A DNA stretch of 45,802 nt from an uncultured Anaeroplasma sp. (GTDB taxonomy: Bacteria; Bacillota_I; Bacilli_A; Acholeplasmatales; Anaeroplasmataceae). Position 1 is the stretch's first letter, and each line of letters begins with the position of its first letter. The stretch spans positions 1-45,802 of the forward strand of contig CAKQBG010000009.1 of assembly GCA_934216145.1 (NCBI GenBank). Direction: 5' to 3'. Made by a program: the position numbers and the translations under genes. The notes beneath the pieces are model-generated. The model was not told the DNA's origin and did not search any database. It worked only from the letters and a program-made list of their open reading frames with translations. Below are positions 28,401-35,912 of the stretch, piece after piece.

Positions 28401-28509
28401 TAACTCCAGAATTATTTGAATTTGTAGGTGTTGAATTAGAATTACAACTTGCAAGTGCGAATGCAGATGTTACAAATAATAAACCAACTAATATTTTTCT
28501 TTTTTTCAT
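25432..28509 (-). CDS. BspA-like LRR lipoprotein with InlB B-type repeats (1025 aa)
   Basis: A lipoprotein with lipobox LASC around residue 21, then an Asn/Ser/Thr/Pro linker (about 22-58). Two or three Listeria-Bacteroides repeats follow (VDYYTFRGWFLDEGFKDEF; DLTFDGWYTNPECTVKF). BspA-type LRR_5 units are seen around 340-520 and 760-870 (KIADNAFENELQIQVIKL, ITSIGANAFKNCASLTKVDF, VESIGASAFQNTSLTSLSF). Such proteins bind other proteins or host/bacterial surfaces. The gene lies 31 bases after the second ABC gene with AAAGGAG before its ATG, in the five-gene operon. Together with the next gene it gives the operon two very large surface lipoproteins. Confidence 0.85.
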   Translation of the reverse strand: MKKRKILVGLLFVTSAFALASCNSNSTPTNSNNSGVTTPSVPSTNRTSKQPDNNDDNAKEKYVTFKVKENGEWKNLTSPALITNGKVTIPEAPKVDYYTFRGWFLDEGFKDEFKNKDLDKSITVYAYYIADEVNIVINGESHGTRDLADVINGTYDPGKDLTFDGWYTNPECTVKFNAGDPAKTLYAQSVATITFNNGYEDVYVAKIKPNTVLDNPTTTKATNADGEVIKDDKDNELTIEQNNIVKTYMSSEDIFYVDENGDEIDFSQALSKNTTIKVLWKSPFFKYKKLNDASDDLFCSGYHYGDLGEAIDYDKVDINSVPVISIPSKITVRDDDGNKSIKNVKAAFFQETSTFNSTSLKKVIVQEGIGTIRGFSSYSGISAIESVDLPSSLRIIQNCFNNINGLTQNTVKIPDGVEGIYDSFWSKSNGSYTSTIFYSGTYYDFDINIPDSVKSLSIVPMNFKFSNNSSFVNDGDMIYQNTEKGKVLVQYNNISDGVITIPEGINGIQVGAYINRTDLKMLILPKSFSFINYNLDYNDYKYCYPLDCSQYSCNECYLYTKELSDNDFAYNARMIISTLESMDYVVFQSEKISDEVYSTIGANLTGWATSNGAFTYADNELYKDVKVVNVVETSTPTVIVNFINSYTGDTYSITINRENNNAITLDEILQQIDNAELTNYLNLKNSDHLNVISIKQFGKDYDLTQNILTNKYLYITCEIANYTGFEYEEKNNEITITKFDENSAYDLGGNTYGVIIPDEIIGKKVTKIADNAFENELQIQVIKLSSNITSIGANAFKNCASLTKVDFNGAKVESIGASAFQNTSLTSLSFSIKNLKSVGAYAFSINGFMEFIPVDGEETRNVTNVSNNEFYFGAENLVNATGTAYYTAYVTLYQRVNAVTLESGSVAYNTKLYAYAIAGNSNAGQPVKFGEFEGNEIVEIMEGAVSYLTSDVKVYFYSVSKIHTNAFTNCEFKSRGIYYYPDGMNAAGSISTVEDLVNAIPTVFEDGWTDNYETIKGLKVRVASN

Positions 28510-28540
28510 TTTAAATCTTCTCCTTTTTATTTAAATTGTT

Positions 28541-30781
28541 TTAAATATCATATCTTGAAATAATTTCACTTGGTGTTTTAGTTATAACGAATAAATATGG
28601 TAATAATGAAACAATTAACATTAAAACAGCTCCACTAACAAATACCAATGTACTAATTCCTATAAATAAACCAAAGCTTAAATTACTTATACTATAATAG
28701 CTTGCAAATAGAATTGTTGCGACCAAAATACCAACAAAGTATACAATTATGTTTTTATAAAGAACTCTAATCATTTCTTTAAATAACAAATTAGATTTAT
28801 TAACACCAATTGCACGATATATTCCATATTCCTTACTATTCTTCAAACTTTCTGACATTTCAATAAAATAATAAATACATAATGTTAATACAATCGCAAT
28901 AATTAAAATATAAACTATTTGCATTTTTTCAGTTCTAGCTAACTCGTCCATATTTTCATATATAGAATTAATATCTACACCTTTAATACCTCTTGTATTT
29001 AATCTATCATTAAGATTATCAAGCTGTACTCCACCATTAGTCGATATTTCAAAATAATAACTTGTTGTAGTATCATTACCTAAAATATCAATATTTGGTG
29101 TTAGATAAACAAATATATTATCTAAGGCATTACTTGTAACATTAATTGTAATATCAGTATCCATAACTTCTCTTGTGATATTAAAGCTCTTAACATACAT
29201 TTCACTATTTTCAATATAAATGGCAGTTGATTGATTAACAAGCTTCTTATTTGCCATTTCTGAAATATAATCAGCCTCAGACGTATTACTCATCATTTTA
29301 TATAATGAATTTCTACTTATATCTATAACTATTTGATTATCATTTAATTCTTTATTACCATCATATAATTTAATAGTAGCTGAATAAGTCATATTAGAAT
29401 AACTTCCGTTAAAAAATAAATGATTATTATCAATAAATTTTAAATTATTATAAATTCCTAAGAAATTAACAAAATCAATTTTAGTAAACCATACTTGATT
29501 TTCATCACCATCAACAATACCTGATATACTATAATCGTTATCAAATTTCATTAAAAGTAATGCTTCATCATTTTCAAGTTCATTAATTCTTAAATCATGC
29601 TTTATGTTATCAGCAAGCATCTTAGAAATTAATACCTGACCATTACTAGGCATATTTCCATATAAAATATTTAAACTAGTATTTTTTTCAATAGCTTTAG
29701 GAGTATATAACTCTTTAAGAGACGCTATTGAAGAAATATTATTATATGAGAAATTACCACTACGTTGATTGATCTCAAAGAAATCAATATTTTCATAATA
29801 ATCTCTATTTATCATTGATAACTCAGAATAGGTATTCAAATTAGTATAAACTGAATTTTCATTTAATTTTTTATGAGTTTGAACATTATTTATACTCTCA
29901 TTTAATGAGAATGCAAATACACAAGAAATAATAGCCATTAATACAAGGAAAAGCTTTTTAAAAATATTTCCCTTCTTTTCATTATTAATACGTAAGAATT
30001 TAAATATTGTTTTTAAATTAAATAATTTTCCTGTATTCTTTGATTCACTTTGACTAAAAATTTCAACATCATGATTATCATCATCATTAAATACATAGCC
30101 ATTTGAATCTAGAACTGTTGTATTTGTTTGTAAAACACCATCAATAAGCTCAATATGACTATCAGCATATTTATTAATTAGAGATGTCTCGTGAGTAACT
30201 AAAACAACTAATCTTGTCTCAGAAATTTTTTTCAATATATTCATAACATGAATAGTATTTTCAACATCCAAATTACCAGTAGGCTCATCAGCTAAAATAA
30301 TATTAGTTCCTTTAATTAAAGCGCGTGCTATCGCAACTCTTTGTTTTTGTCCACCAGATAAAGCATCAGCACTTTTATGTTCATACTTCTTTAAATCGAC
30401 TAGCTCTAAAACCTCACTAGTTCTTCTTTTAATTTCTTTATCATCAGTAAATCCTGCAATCTTCATTGCATTATATAATATTTCAGATACACTATATCCC
30501 TTTTCAAGATAATAATTTTGGAAAATAAAACCAATTTTTTTATCTCTTACTCTATCTCTATTTTTACCAGTTATTTTTTCATTATCAATACAAATATAAC
30601 CTTTGTTCTGAATATCAAGACCACCAATTATATTAAGTAATGTTGTTTTACCACTACCAGATTTACCAAATATTGCAATAAGTCCTTTATCTGGTAATGT
30701 AAACGATACATCATTTAAAACACAATTTTTTCTTGTAAATTTGGAGCCAAAAGTTTTTGATAAATGGTTAACCTCAATCAT
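28541..30781 (-). CDS. MacB-like ABC ATPase-permease fusion, second subunit
   Basis: A 746-residue fusion of an ABC ATPase and an FtsX/MacB-type permease. The ATPase (about 1-225) has Walker A GKSGSGKTT (39-47), Q88, signature LSGGQKQR (141-148), Walker B IILADEP with E166, and H-loop in VTHET. A membrane helix at about 278-297 leads into an outer domain of about 300 residues. Three helices at the end, around the FtsX-type turn EYGIYRAIGVNKSNLLFKEM, complete the four-helix permease. MacB-type proteins do mechanical work in the envelope or export rather than import. Its ATG-side overlap with the first ABC gene (ATGA) suggests a heterodimer. Confidence 0.9.
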   Translation of the reverse strand: MIEVNHLSKTFGSKFTRKNCVLNDVSFTLPDKGLIAIFGKSGSGKTTLLNIIGGLDIQNKGYICIDNEKITGKNRDRVRDKKIGFIFQNYYLEKGYSVSEILYNAMKIAGFTDDKEIKRRTSEVLELVDLKKYEHKSADALSGGQKQRVAIARALIKGTNIILADEPTGNLDVENTIHVMNILKKISETRLVVLVTHETSLINKYADSHIELIDGVLQTNTTVLDSNGYVFNDDDNHDVEIFSQSESKNTGKLFNLKTIFKFLRINNEKKGNIFKKLFLVLMAIISCVFAFSLNESINNVQTHKKLNENSVYTNLNTYSELSMINRDYYENIDFFEINQRSGNFSYNNISSIASLKELYTPKAIEKNTSLNILYGNMPSNGQVLISKMLADNIKHDLRINELENDEALLLMKFDNDYSISGIVDGDENQVWFTKIDFVNFLGIYNNLKFIDNNHLFFNGSYSNMTYSATIKLYDGNKELNDNQIVIDISRNSLYKMMSNTSEADYISEMANKKLVNQSTAIYIENSEMYVKSFNITREVMDTDITINVTSNALDNIFVYLTPNIDILGNDTTTSYYFEISTNGGVQLDNLNDRLNTRGIKGVDINSIYENMDELARTEKMQIVYILIIAIVLTLCIYYFIEMSESLKNSKEYGIYRAIGVNKSNLLFKEMIRVLYKNIIVYFVGILVATILFASYYSISNLSFGLFIGISTLVFVSGAVLMLIVSLLPYLFVITKTPSEIISRYDI

Positions 30782-32838
30782 TTTGAACCCCTCCTTAATA
30801 TATCAGATATCTTACTTGTTGTTAAATTTCTATTAAAGCCAAAAGCAACAAACATAACTATTATAAGAAGTAATGCTTCAATAAATAAATAATTACCAAT
30901 ACTTATAAATGGTAAGGCTAATGCCTTAATATTACAAGCAACCAAAGAAATGATTGGAAGTAACACAATAGTTGGAATGAAAATTAAAAACATTTGAATA
31001 TATAATGAATTAGCTGAAACAAAAGATGAAATACCTAAAGTTTTATAAATTGAAAAATCAGCTAAGAAAACATTAATACTTCTCATAAAGATAATAAACA
31101 AAATAGCCGCTAGTAAAATACTAAGTAAAATAATAGAACTATACCATAACAAATTCATAGCATAAACATTACCAACATTTTGAACATAAACTAAACTATT
31201 AGATAGCATACCAATATAACCATCAGGAAGATTAGCTATTGCTGATAAAGCTATAGAATCATTTTCAAAATAAATTACAGATTGCTTAGTTTGACTATTA
31301 GTATTAAAAATGGAATTGTAATCATCCTCATTCATTTCAACAACAATACCTGAAACAAACTTATCAGTTAATGTATCATCTTTGGCTGTAAATATTTTAG
31401 TTGGAGCGATATCAAAAACAATTTTTTGATTTTTCACATTGTAAAAACTTGAATTAACAAGATTAACCTCTCCACTATTTAAATCTTTATTTACATCAAA
31501 ATAATAAACAGTAGATTCATTATTACCTATTTTCATAGCTGAATTAATAGCCTTGATCTTATTTCCATTATTTTCCATACTATCATGTGATAAATATAGT
31601 TTTAATTCTGTTTCATCATTAGATGTTTCTACACTAATACTAGTTATTCCGCAATTAGAACCGATTATTGAATTAATAATCTCATCACTATCAGATTTAT
31701 AAGCTTGTGGTATAACTAAAATACCACTCTTACTCTTAACCTTATAATGATATGGATCATATATACAATAAACATCATAACTCTTATACATACTATTTCG
31801 CTTAGGAATATAAATACTAAATTCTGACATATCTCTTTCATACATAAAATATCCAGCATTAGTATCATAACAAATCTTATCTAAAACCGATTCATCAATA
31901 TAATCATTTGTATTAGAAATAATAACTTTACCTTCAACACCAACATCATCAAGATTCTTTTGTAATGGAGAAATCAAATATTGATTAAATAAAGCTAAAA
32001 TTGAAAATAATGCCACTGAAATACAACATAAAGCTAAACTCATCATTGTTGTAAATTTAGGTCTAGACTTATAATTTAAAAAACCAATTTTAAAAGTATT
32101 TTTAATGTTTTGTTTACGACTAATATGAATATTATTTATTTTAATATCCTTTTTTTGAGGTTGTTCAATTGCATTATCGGATTTAACACCACCATCTAAA
32201 ATAGTAATTCTTCGTGTTGAATACATAGTGAAGAATTCAGGATTATGAGTTACAACAATAACAAGCTTATCCTTTGAAACTTCTTTTAATAATGCTGCAA
32301 TTTCCTTTGATGCCTTGACATCCAAATTACCAGTTGGTTCATCAGCTAAAATAATTGGGGAATCCTTCGCAAGGGCACGAGCAATAACACATCTTTGCTT
32401 TTCACCACCAGATAGCTTTGATGTCTTTTGATTTCTTTGCTTAGTAAGACCAACACGATTAATCAAATCATCAGCAATTTTTCTTCTTTCTTTACTACTT
32501 TCTATTCTTAATAAAGCCAACTCAACATTTTCAACAACAGTCAAATTCTCAATAATATTAAAATCTTGGAATATCATCGCAATATTATTTTCACGATATT
32601 TTTCCCAATCTGAATTTGAATAATGAGATGTTTCTTCTCCATTAAAATATAATACGCCTTCTTCATATGAATCGTTAGCCGCGATTACATTTAACAAAGT
32701 AGATTTACCAGAACCTGATTCACCTTCAATTGTCACAAATTCATTAAAATCAAATTCAAGATTAACATTTCTTATACCAATTGTTAAAATATCATTAGAG
32801 TTATAAATTTTACCAATATTCTTTAATTTTAGTAGCAT
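30778..32838 (-). CDS. MacB-like ABC ATPase-permease fusion, first subunit
   Basis: A 686-residue partner of the next gene with the same build. The ATPase has Walker A GESGSGKST (39-47), Q91, signature LSGGEKQR (142-149), Walker B IILADEP with E167, and H198. A first membrane helix lies at about 265-285, then an extracellular region of about 290 residues, and three C-terminal helices around SIYKTLGISSFVSANSLYIQ. All ATPase motifs look intact in both subunits, so both sites should hydrolyse ATP. It is the first gene of the operon, behind a strong promoter and palindromic operators. The ribosome site AAGGAGG is ideal. Confidence 0.9.
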   Translation of the reverse strand: MLLKLKNIGKIYNSNDILTIGIRNVNLEFDFNEFVTIEGESGSGKSTLLNVIAANDSYEEGVLYFNGEETSHYSNSDWEKYRENNIAMIFQDFNIIENLTVVENVELALLRIESSKERRKIADDLINRVGLTKQRNQKTSKLSGGEKQRCVIARALAKDSPIILADEPTGNLDVKASKEIAALLKEVSKDKLVIVVTHNPEFFTMYSTRRITILDGGVKSDNAIEQPQKKDIKINNIHISRKQNIKNTFKIGFLNYKSRPKFTTMMSLALCCISVALFSILALFNQYLISPLQKNLDDVGVEGKVIISNTNDYIDESVLDKICYDTNAGYFMYERDMSEFSIYIPKRNSMYKSYDVYCIYDPYHYKVKSKSGILVIPQAYKSDSDEIINSIIGSNCGITSISVETSNDETELKLYLSHDSMENNGNKIKAINSAMKIGNNESTVYYFDVNKDLNSGEVNLVNSSFYNVKNQKIVFDIAPTKIFTAKDDTLTDKFVSGIVVEMNEDDYNSIFNTNSQTKQSVIYFENDSIALSAIANLPDGYIGMLSNSLVYVQNVGNVYAMNLLWYSSIILLSILLAAILFIIFMRSINVFLADFSIYKTLGISSFVSANSLYIQMFLIFIPTIVLLPIISLVACNIKALALPFISIGNYLFIEALLLIIVMFVAFGFNRNLTTSKISDILRRGSK

Positions 32839-32848
32839 ATATACCTCC

Positions 32849-32870
32849 TTAGTTAGTAGAAACTAACTAA
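32849..32870 (-). promoter_or_regulatory. Perfect palindrome next to the ABC operon ribosome site
   Basis: TTAGTTAGT and ACTAACTAA form a perfect 9-bp inverted repeat with a 4-base spacer. On the minus strand its last bases run into AAGGAGG, the ribosome site of the first ABC gene. It is probably an operator for a TetR- or MarR-like repressor, or a hairpin affecting translation. Confidence 0.6.
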
Positions 32871-32887
32871 TAATTTAAAATAAAAAG

Positions 32888-32901
32888 TTAGTGTGCACTA
32901 A
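32888..32901 (-). promoter_or_regulatory. Second GTTAGTG/CACTAAT palindrome, at the transcription start
   Basis: TTAGTG-TG-CACTAA lies a few bases downstream of the predicted start of transcription. It shares its half-site (TTAGT/ACTAA) with the palindrome at 32849-32870, which supports both being binding sites for the same regulator. Confidence 0.55.
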
Positions 32902-32911
32902 TACCAGGAAT

Positions 32912-32940
32912 ATTTTATCACTCCATTATATTACTGTCAA
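32912..32940 (-). promoter_or_regulatory. Promoter of the ABC/lipoprotein operon
   Basis: On the minus strand a consensus TTGACA (32940-32935) and TAAAAT (32917-32912) are exactly 17 bases apart. This is the strongest promoter seen in the window. Transcription should begin near 32905, giving a leader of about 65 bases that carries two palindromes. Confidence 0.75.
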
Positions 32941-32947
32941 TATAAAA

Positions 32948-32963
32948 GTTATTGTCAACTAAC
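32948..32963 (-). promoter_or_regulatory. Third, imperfect GTTA/CTAAC repeat upstream of the -35
   Basis: GTTATTGTCAACTAAC is an imperfect inverted repeat with the same ACTAAC half-site as the two downstream palindromes. It lies just upstream of the -35. On the minus strand it also contains a second TTGACA. It may be a third operator. Confidence 0.4.
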
Positions 32964-33131
32964 ACTTTTTATAGTCCTTTAGTTGTAAAAGTTAATTACG
33001 CTGTTAAAAATGTTTTTATAACAAATTTATTAGTTTTTTTAAAAATATATATCAAATAAAAAACCACTTTATATAAAGATACGTTAAATTACATTAAAAT
33101 AAATAATGTATTAACCACTCAATAAATGCTA

Positions 33132-33188
33132 AAAAGGAGGTGTGGAAAAATAGAATTTTTTAAATCTATAACGTTCACACCTCCTTTT
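33132..33188. terminator. Long hairpin with GGAGGTG/CACCTCC arms
   Basis: AAAAGGAGGTGTG (33132-33144) and CACACCTCCTTTT (33176-33188) form a perfect 13-bp stem with a 31-base loop. On the minus strand five Ts follow. The plus-strand 3' arm contains CACCTCCTTT, the same string as the 16S rRNA 3' end. It lies upstream of the ABC operon promoter region, so if it is a terminator it ends an unseen transcript. Confidence 0.5.
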
Positions 33189-33215
33189 GATCTAGATTAA
33201 TACTATTAATAAATG

Positions 33216-33269
33216 AAAAAATGTAACTTTTAAGGAGAGAATCCCCCTTACTCCATAGTTACATTTTTT
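33216..33269. terminator. Second strong hairpin with T run
   Basis: AAAAAATGTAACT (33216-33228) and AGTTACATTTTTT (33257-33269) form a perfect 13-bp stem. A further GGAG/CTCC pair lies inside the 28-base loop. T and A runs at both ends make it a bidirectional terminator. No gene lies directly before it on either strand. Confidence 0.6.
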
Positions 33270-33441
33270 ATTTATTGAACAATTTTATTTTGTTCTTTTT
33301 TATATCTTTCTTGCTTATTATGATATTTATGTAAATGTCACAAGCAGTATAATGGAATAGGCAAAGTAAAAAAAGAGGCCACCATTGATGATATGATACC
33401 ATAAGCTTTCGTGCAATTTGCATATAGATATGTAAAAGAAA

Positions 33442-33470
33442 TTGAAAAAAACTAAGATATATGGTAAAAT
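33442..33470 (+). promoter_or_regulatory. Promoter of the membrane protein/subtilase pair
   Basis: TTGAAA (33442-33447) and TAAAAT (33465-33470) are separated by 17 bases, about 30 bases before the start codon at 33500. Confidence 0.55.
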
Positions 33471-33499
33471 TTTGCTATAAAAATTGAAGGTGAATAATA

Positions 33500-33925
33500 A
33501 TGAAAAAATTAGATTTAAATTTAAATGTTTTTTCTAAAGTCGAATATATTCAAAATGGTAAAAAGATAACTGAAAAATTCGATAATAGACCTGCAATCTT
33601 GACAGTTGACGAACCATCTATAATAAAAATAACTACATATGAAGAAAAAAGTGTTATTAAATATGTAATAAAAAATTCAATTTTTGGGTTTATTAATTTA
33701 ATAGCATCAACGGGAGATTTTTTTAAAAAAAATGAAATAAAAAAATATAATATTATGATTGATAATAAATCAAACGATATTATTGATGATATTTTTTTAT
33801 CAAAGCATAAATCAAAATCATATGGTTTTGTTTTAAATGTTATTTCTTTTGTATTAGTTATTCTTTTGATTTTGTTCGTTGTTTTTCTAGCAACAAATTT
33901 ACATATTTTTGAATTAAATAAATGA
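33500..33925 (+). CDS. Small membrane protein coupled to a subtilase
   Basis: A 141-residue protein. A hydrophilic N-terminal part of about 110 residues (strands such as DLNLNVFSKVEYIQNGKKI) is followed by one membrane helix (about 112-133). GAAGGTG precedes the ATG. Its TGA stop overlaps the ATG of the subtilisin-like gene (ATGA), so the two proteins were made together. I do not recognise the family. It could regulate or anchor the protease; the protease gene is now broken. Confidence 0.6.
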   Translation: MKKLDLNLNVFSKVEYIQNGKKITEKFDNRPAILTVDEPSIIKITTYEEKSVIKYVIKNSIFGFINLIASTGDFFKKNEIKKYNIMIDNKSNDIIDDIFLSKHKSKSYGFVLNVISFVLVILLILFVVFLATNLHIFELNK

Positions 33926-34397
33926 AAAGAATATTAAAAATTGTTATTACCACTATTAATATTATTATTTTTGTTTTTTTAAGTTCTTGTTTAATATCTA
34001 AAAATAGAAATTATCCATGGTATTTTTCTTTCTTGAATATTACTGGTGAGGGCTTTAGTGGACAAACTGTATGTTTAATTGATTCTGGATATTGCGATGG
34101 CTTTAATGAAGAAAACATTATTGATAAGTATAATGTTTTTGATGATAGTGATGAGGTATGGGATGAAAATGGTCACGGAAGTACAATGCTATCCTTACTA
34201 ATAGGTTATGAATCAAAAAAAATTAAAATTTATGGAATTAATCCTACTTACAAAGTAGTAATTAAAGCTGTTGATAAATATGGGCATTGCTCTATTGATA
34301 ACCTGGAAAAAGCAATTATCTATGCGTCTCATTATAAGAACTCAATAATTAGTATAAGATTAGGCACGTATAAAGATGATAATAAAATAAAAAATAG
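33922..34397 (+). pseudogene. Subtilisin-like (S8) serine protease lipoprotein, 3' truncated
   Basis: About 159 residues of a protease remain before the sequence enters the IS91-like element at 34398, where the frame stops at 34410. The N-terminus has a lipobox LSSC around residue 23. The catalytic Asp is D54 (TVCLIDSGYC) and the catalytic His is H85 (DENGHGSTMLSLLIG), both classic S8 motifs. The oxyanion Asn and the catalytic Ser are missing, and no continuation was found after the element. The product should be inactive. Confidence 0.85.
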
Positions 34398-35198
34398 AAT
34401 GACAAAATGATTTTTAATCTTTTTGCCATTCTTCTAGAGGGCGATGCCCTTTTTTTCTTTTATTCAAATTAATGTAAAAAGGTATTGGTGATTTTATGAC
34501 TTCATTTGTAACTGATTTTCTACCAATAGAAGTAAAGCCTAAAGCATATTATGTTCAATTCAAGAAAAAAAAGCTTATCTTCAGCATAGATTATTAGATG
34601 CTGCTAAAGTTAGACAACACGTCTATGAAAATGAATTTAAAAAATTAAACAATATATTACTGAATCAGTTTTTGATTTTATTGCTAAGCTAATTGTTCAC
34701 ATTCCTGAAGAAAAAGTTCATACTACAAGATACTATGGTTTTTATACTAATCACACATCTTTAAATATTACAAATAAACCTAAATTATATAAATTTGAGG
34801 ATATCAAAAAGATGAAATCAAAACTAAATTGGAGAGATAAATTAATTCAATCATATAAATATGATCCATTACTTTGTCACTTTAGAGCTACAATGGTTAT
34901 CATTCCTGACCTTTGTTTTTCATAGGTTATTCTAAGGAGGATGGATAAAATGGAATTTAACATTAAACGTAGATTATTAACAAAAGAGGAAAAATTAAGA
35001 CGTGCTATATTCTTCTTTACTTATGCTTTACCTGATTTTAATATTAAATATGTTAATGGGGAATATGAGAAACTAATTGAATATTGGAATGAAATTGATG
35101 AATGTTAGAATAAAATTGATTATCCACGAATGTATTGTCCTAAATGCGACAAACCACAATTTATACCGCTCGATGTTTGGAAAAAGAAAAATAAATAA
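34398..35198 (+). mobile_element. Internally deleted IS91-like element, copy 2
   Basis: About 800 bases matching 19181-19985 from the first AATGACAAAA to the final lysine codons. A hairpin AGGGC-GAT-GCCCT (34438-34450) followed by seven Ts lies near the left end and would stop transcription entering from outside. It sits within the subtilase gene and separates it from the S1C protease relic. Confidence 0.75.
34496..35198 (+). pseudogene. Remnant IS91-family transposase, frameshifted copy
   Basis: It has the same N-terminal and C-terminal pieces as the copy at 19279 but is more decayed. The frame breaks after KPKAYYVQ by an insertion in an A run. In-frame stops appear after TFVFH-type sequence near 34924 and at the codon for residue 'EC' near 35106. 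The Cys residues of CGATM are partly lost (CHFRATM). It is not functional. Confidence 0.7.
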
Positions 35199-35243
35199 AA
35201 AAATAGCATAATGCAATCATCATGCTATTAAATCAATAAAAAT

Positions 35244-35912
35244 TTAAATATACATATCTATAAGCTCTACAATATCACAAATAGGTATTGCATAGCACAT
35301 TCCATAAATAATATTAGCCTTTTCATCCTTTAATGAAAATGTAGTAATTCCAATCAGTTCACCTTTTCTATTTAGCAGAGCACCACCACTATTACCACTT
35401 GCAATTAAGACATCAGCTTGAATAAATGTTTGAATTTTCCAATTATATCTTATATTTACTTTATCAACACTTATTATGCCTTCTGTAATACCAATACCAT
35501 TGTTTAATGAATTACCTATCGCATATACTTTATCTCCAATTTCAACATTATCATCTTTACACAATTTAATTTTTTTTATGAAAATCATTTATTTTTAAAA
35601 TAAGCAAATCATTATCAGAATAATAATCGATTAATTCAACCTCATAATAATCAATATCACAAGAAAATCTTATAAAATACTTAGTTTCTTCTTGTAAATT
35701 ACTTAAATGAGCATTAGAAATTATATAATTGTCATTAATAAAAATACTAGTCCCATAATTTAGATAATTAGCACCTTTGACCTTTAATTCAACAATTGAA
35801 TCAATATTTTCATTATATATATCCTTAGGTGTTTTATTTTAACATTAAAATAAACTAATAATAAAATGATTAAAACAAAACTAAGAAAAATAAGTTTTTT
35901 CGCCTTCTTCAT
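35244..35912 (-). pseudogene. Membrane-anchored S1C trypsin-like protease with two frameshifts
   Basis: Three frames join to one protease of about 220 residues. From the ATG at 35912 come MKKAKKLIFLSF and a membrane helix. After a one-base loss in the T4 tract at 35832-35835 comes the part with catalytic His (IISNAHL) and Asp (DNDLLILKI). After a one-base gain in the T8 tract at 35570-35577 comes the part with catalytic Ser (IASGNSGGALLNRKG) and the IGITT strand. In the rebuilt protein these are H69, D102 and S175. This is the HtrA/DegP-type protease core without a PDZ domain. Its first 30 bases overlap the end of the lipoprotein gene upstream. Both lesions are in homopolymers. Confidence 0.8.

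Larger units (their letters stand above)
33000..33441. other. Intergenic region between the ABC operon and the protease area
   Basis: No gene could be supported here. The stretch is AT-rich and holds the two strong hairpins listed separately (33132-33188 and 33216-33269). A less AT-rich piece at about 33335-33420 shows no recognisable frame and may be a relic. Confidence 0.5.

Noticed and set aside
33176..33187. A 16S rRNA 3' end fragment (CACCTCCTTT)
   Set aside because: Only about ten bases match and the preceding sequence is not rRNA. The string is explained by pairing with the GGAGGTG arm of the hairpin.
33922..34410. The subtilisin-like frame as an intact short gene
   Set aside because: The last residues come from the IS91-like element and the catalytic Ser region is absent; a 162-residue S8 protease would not work.
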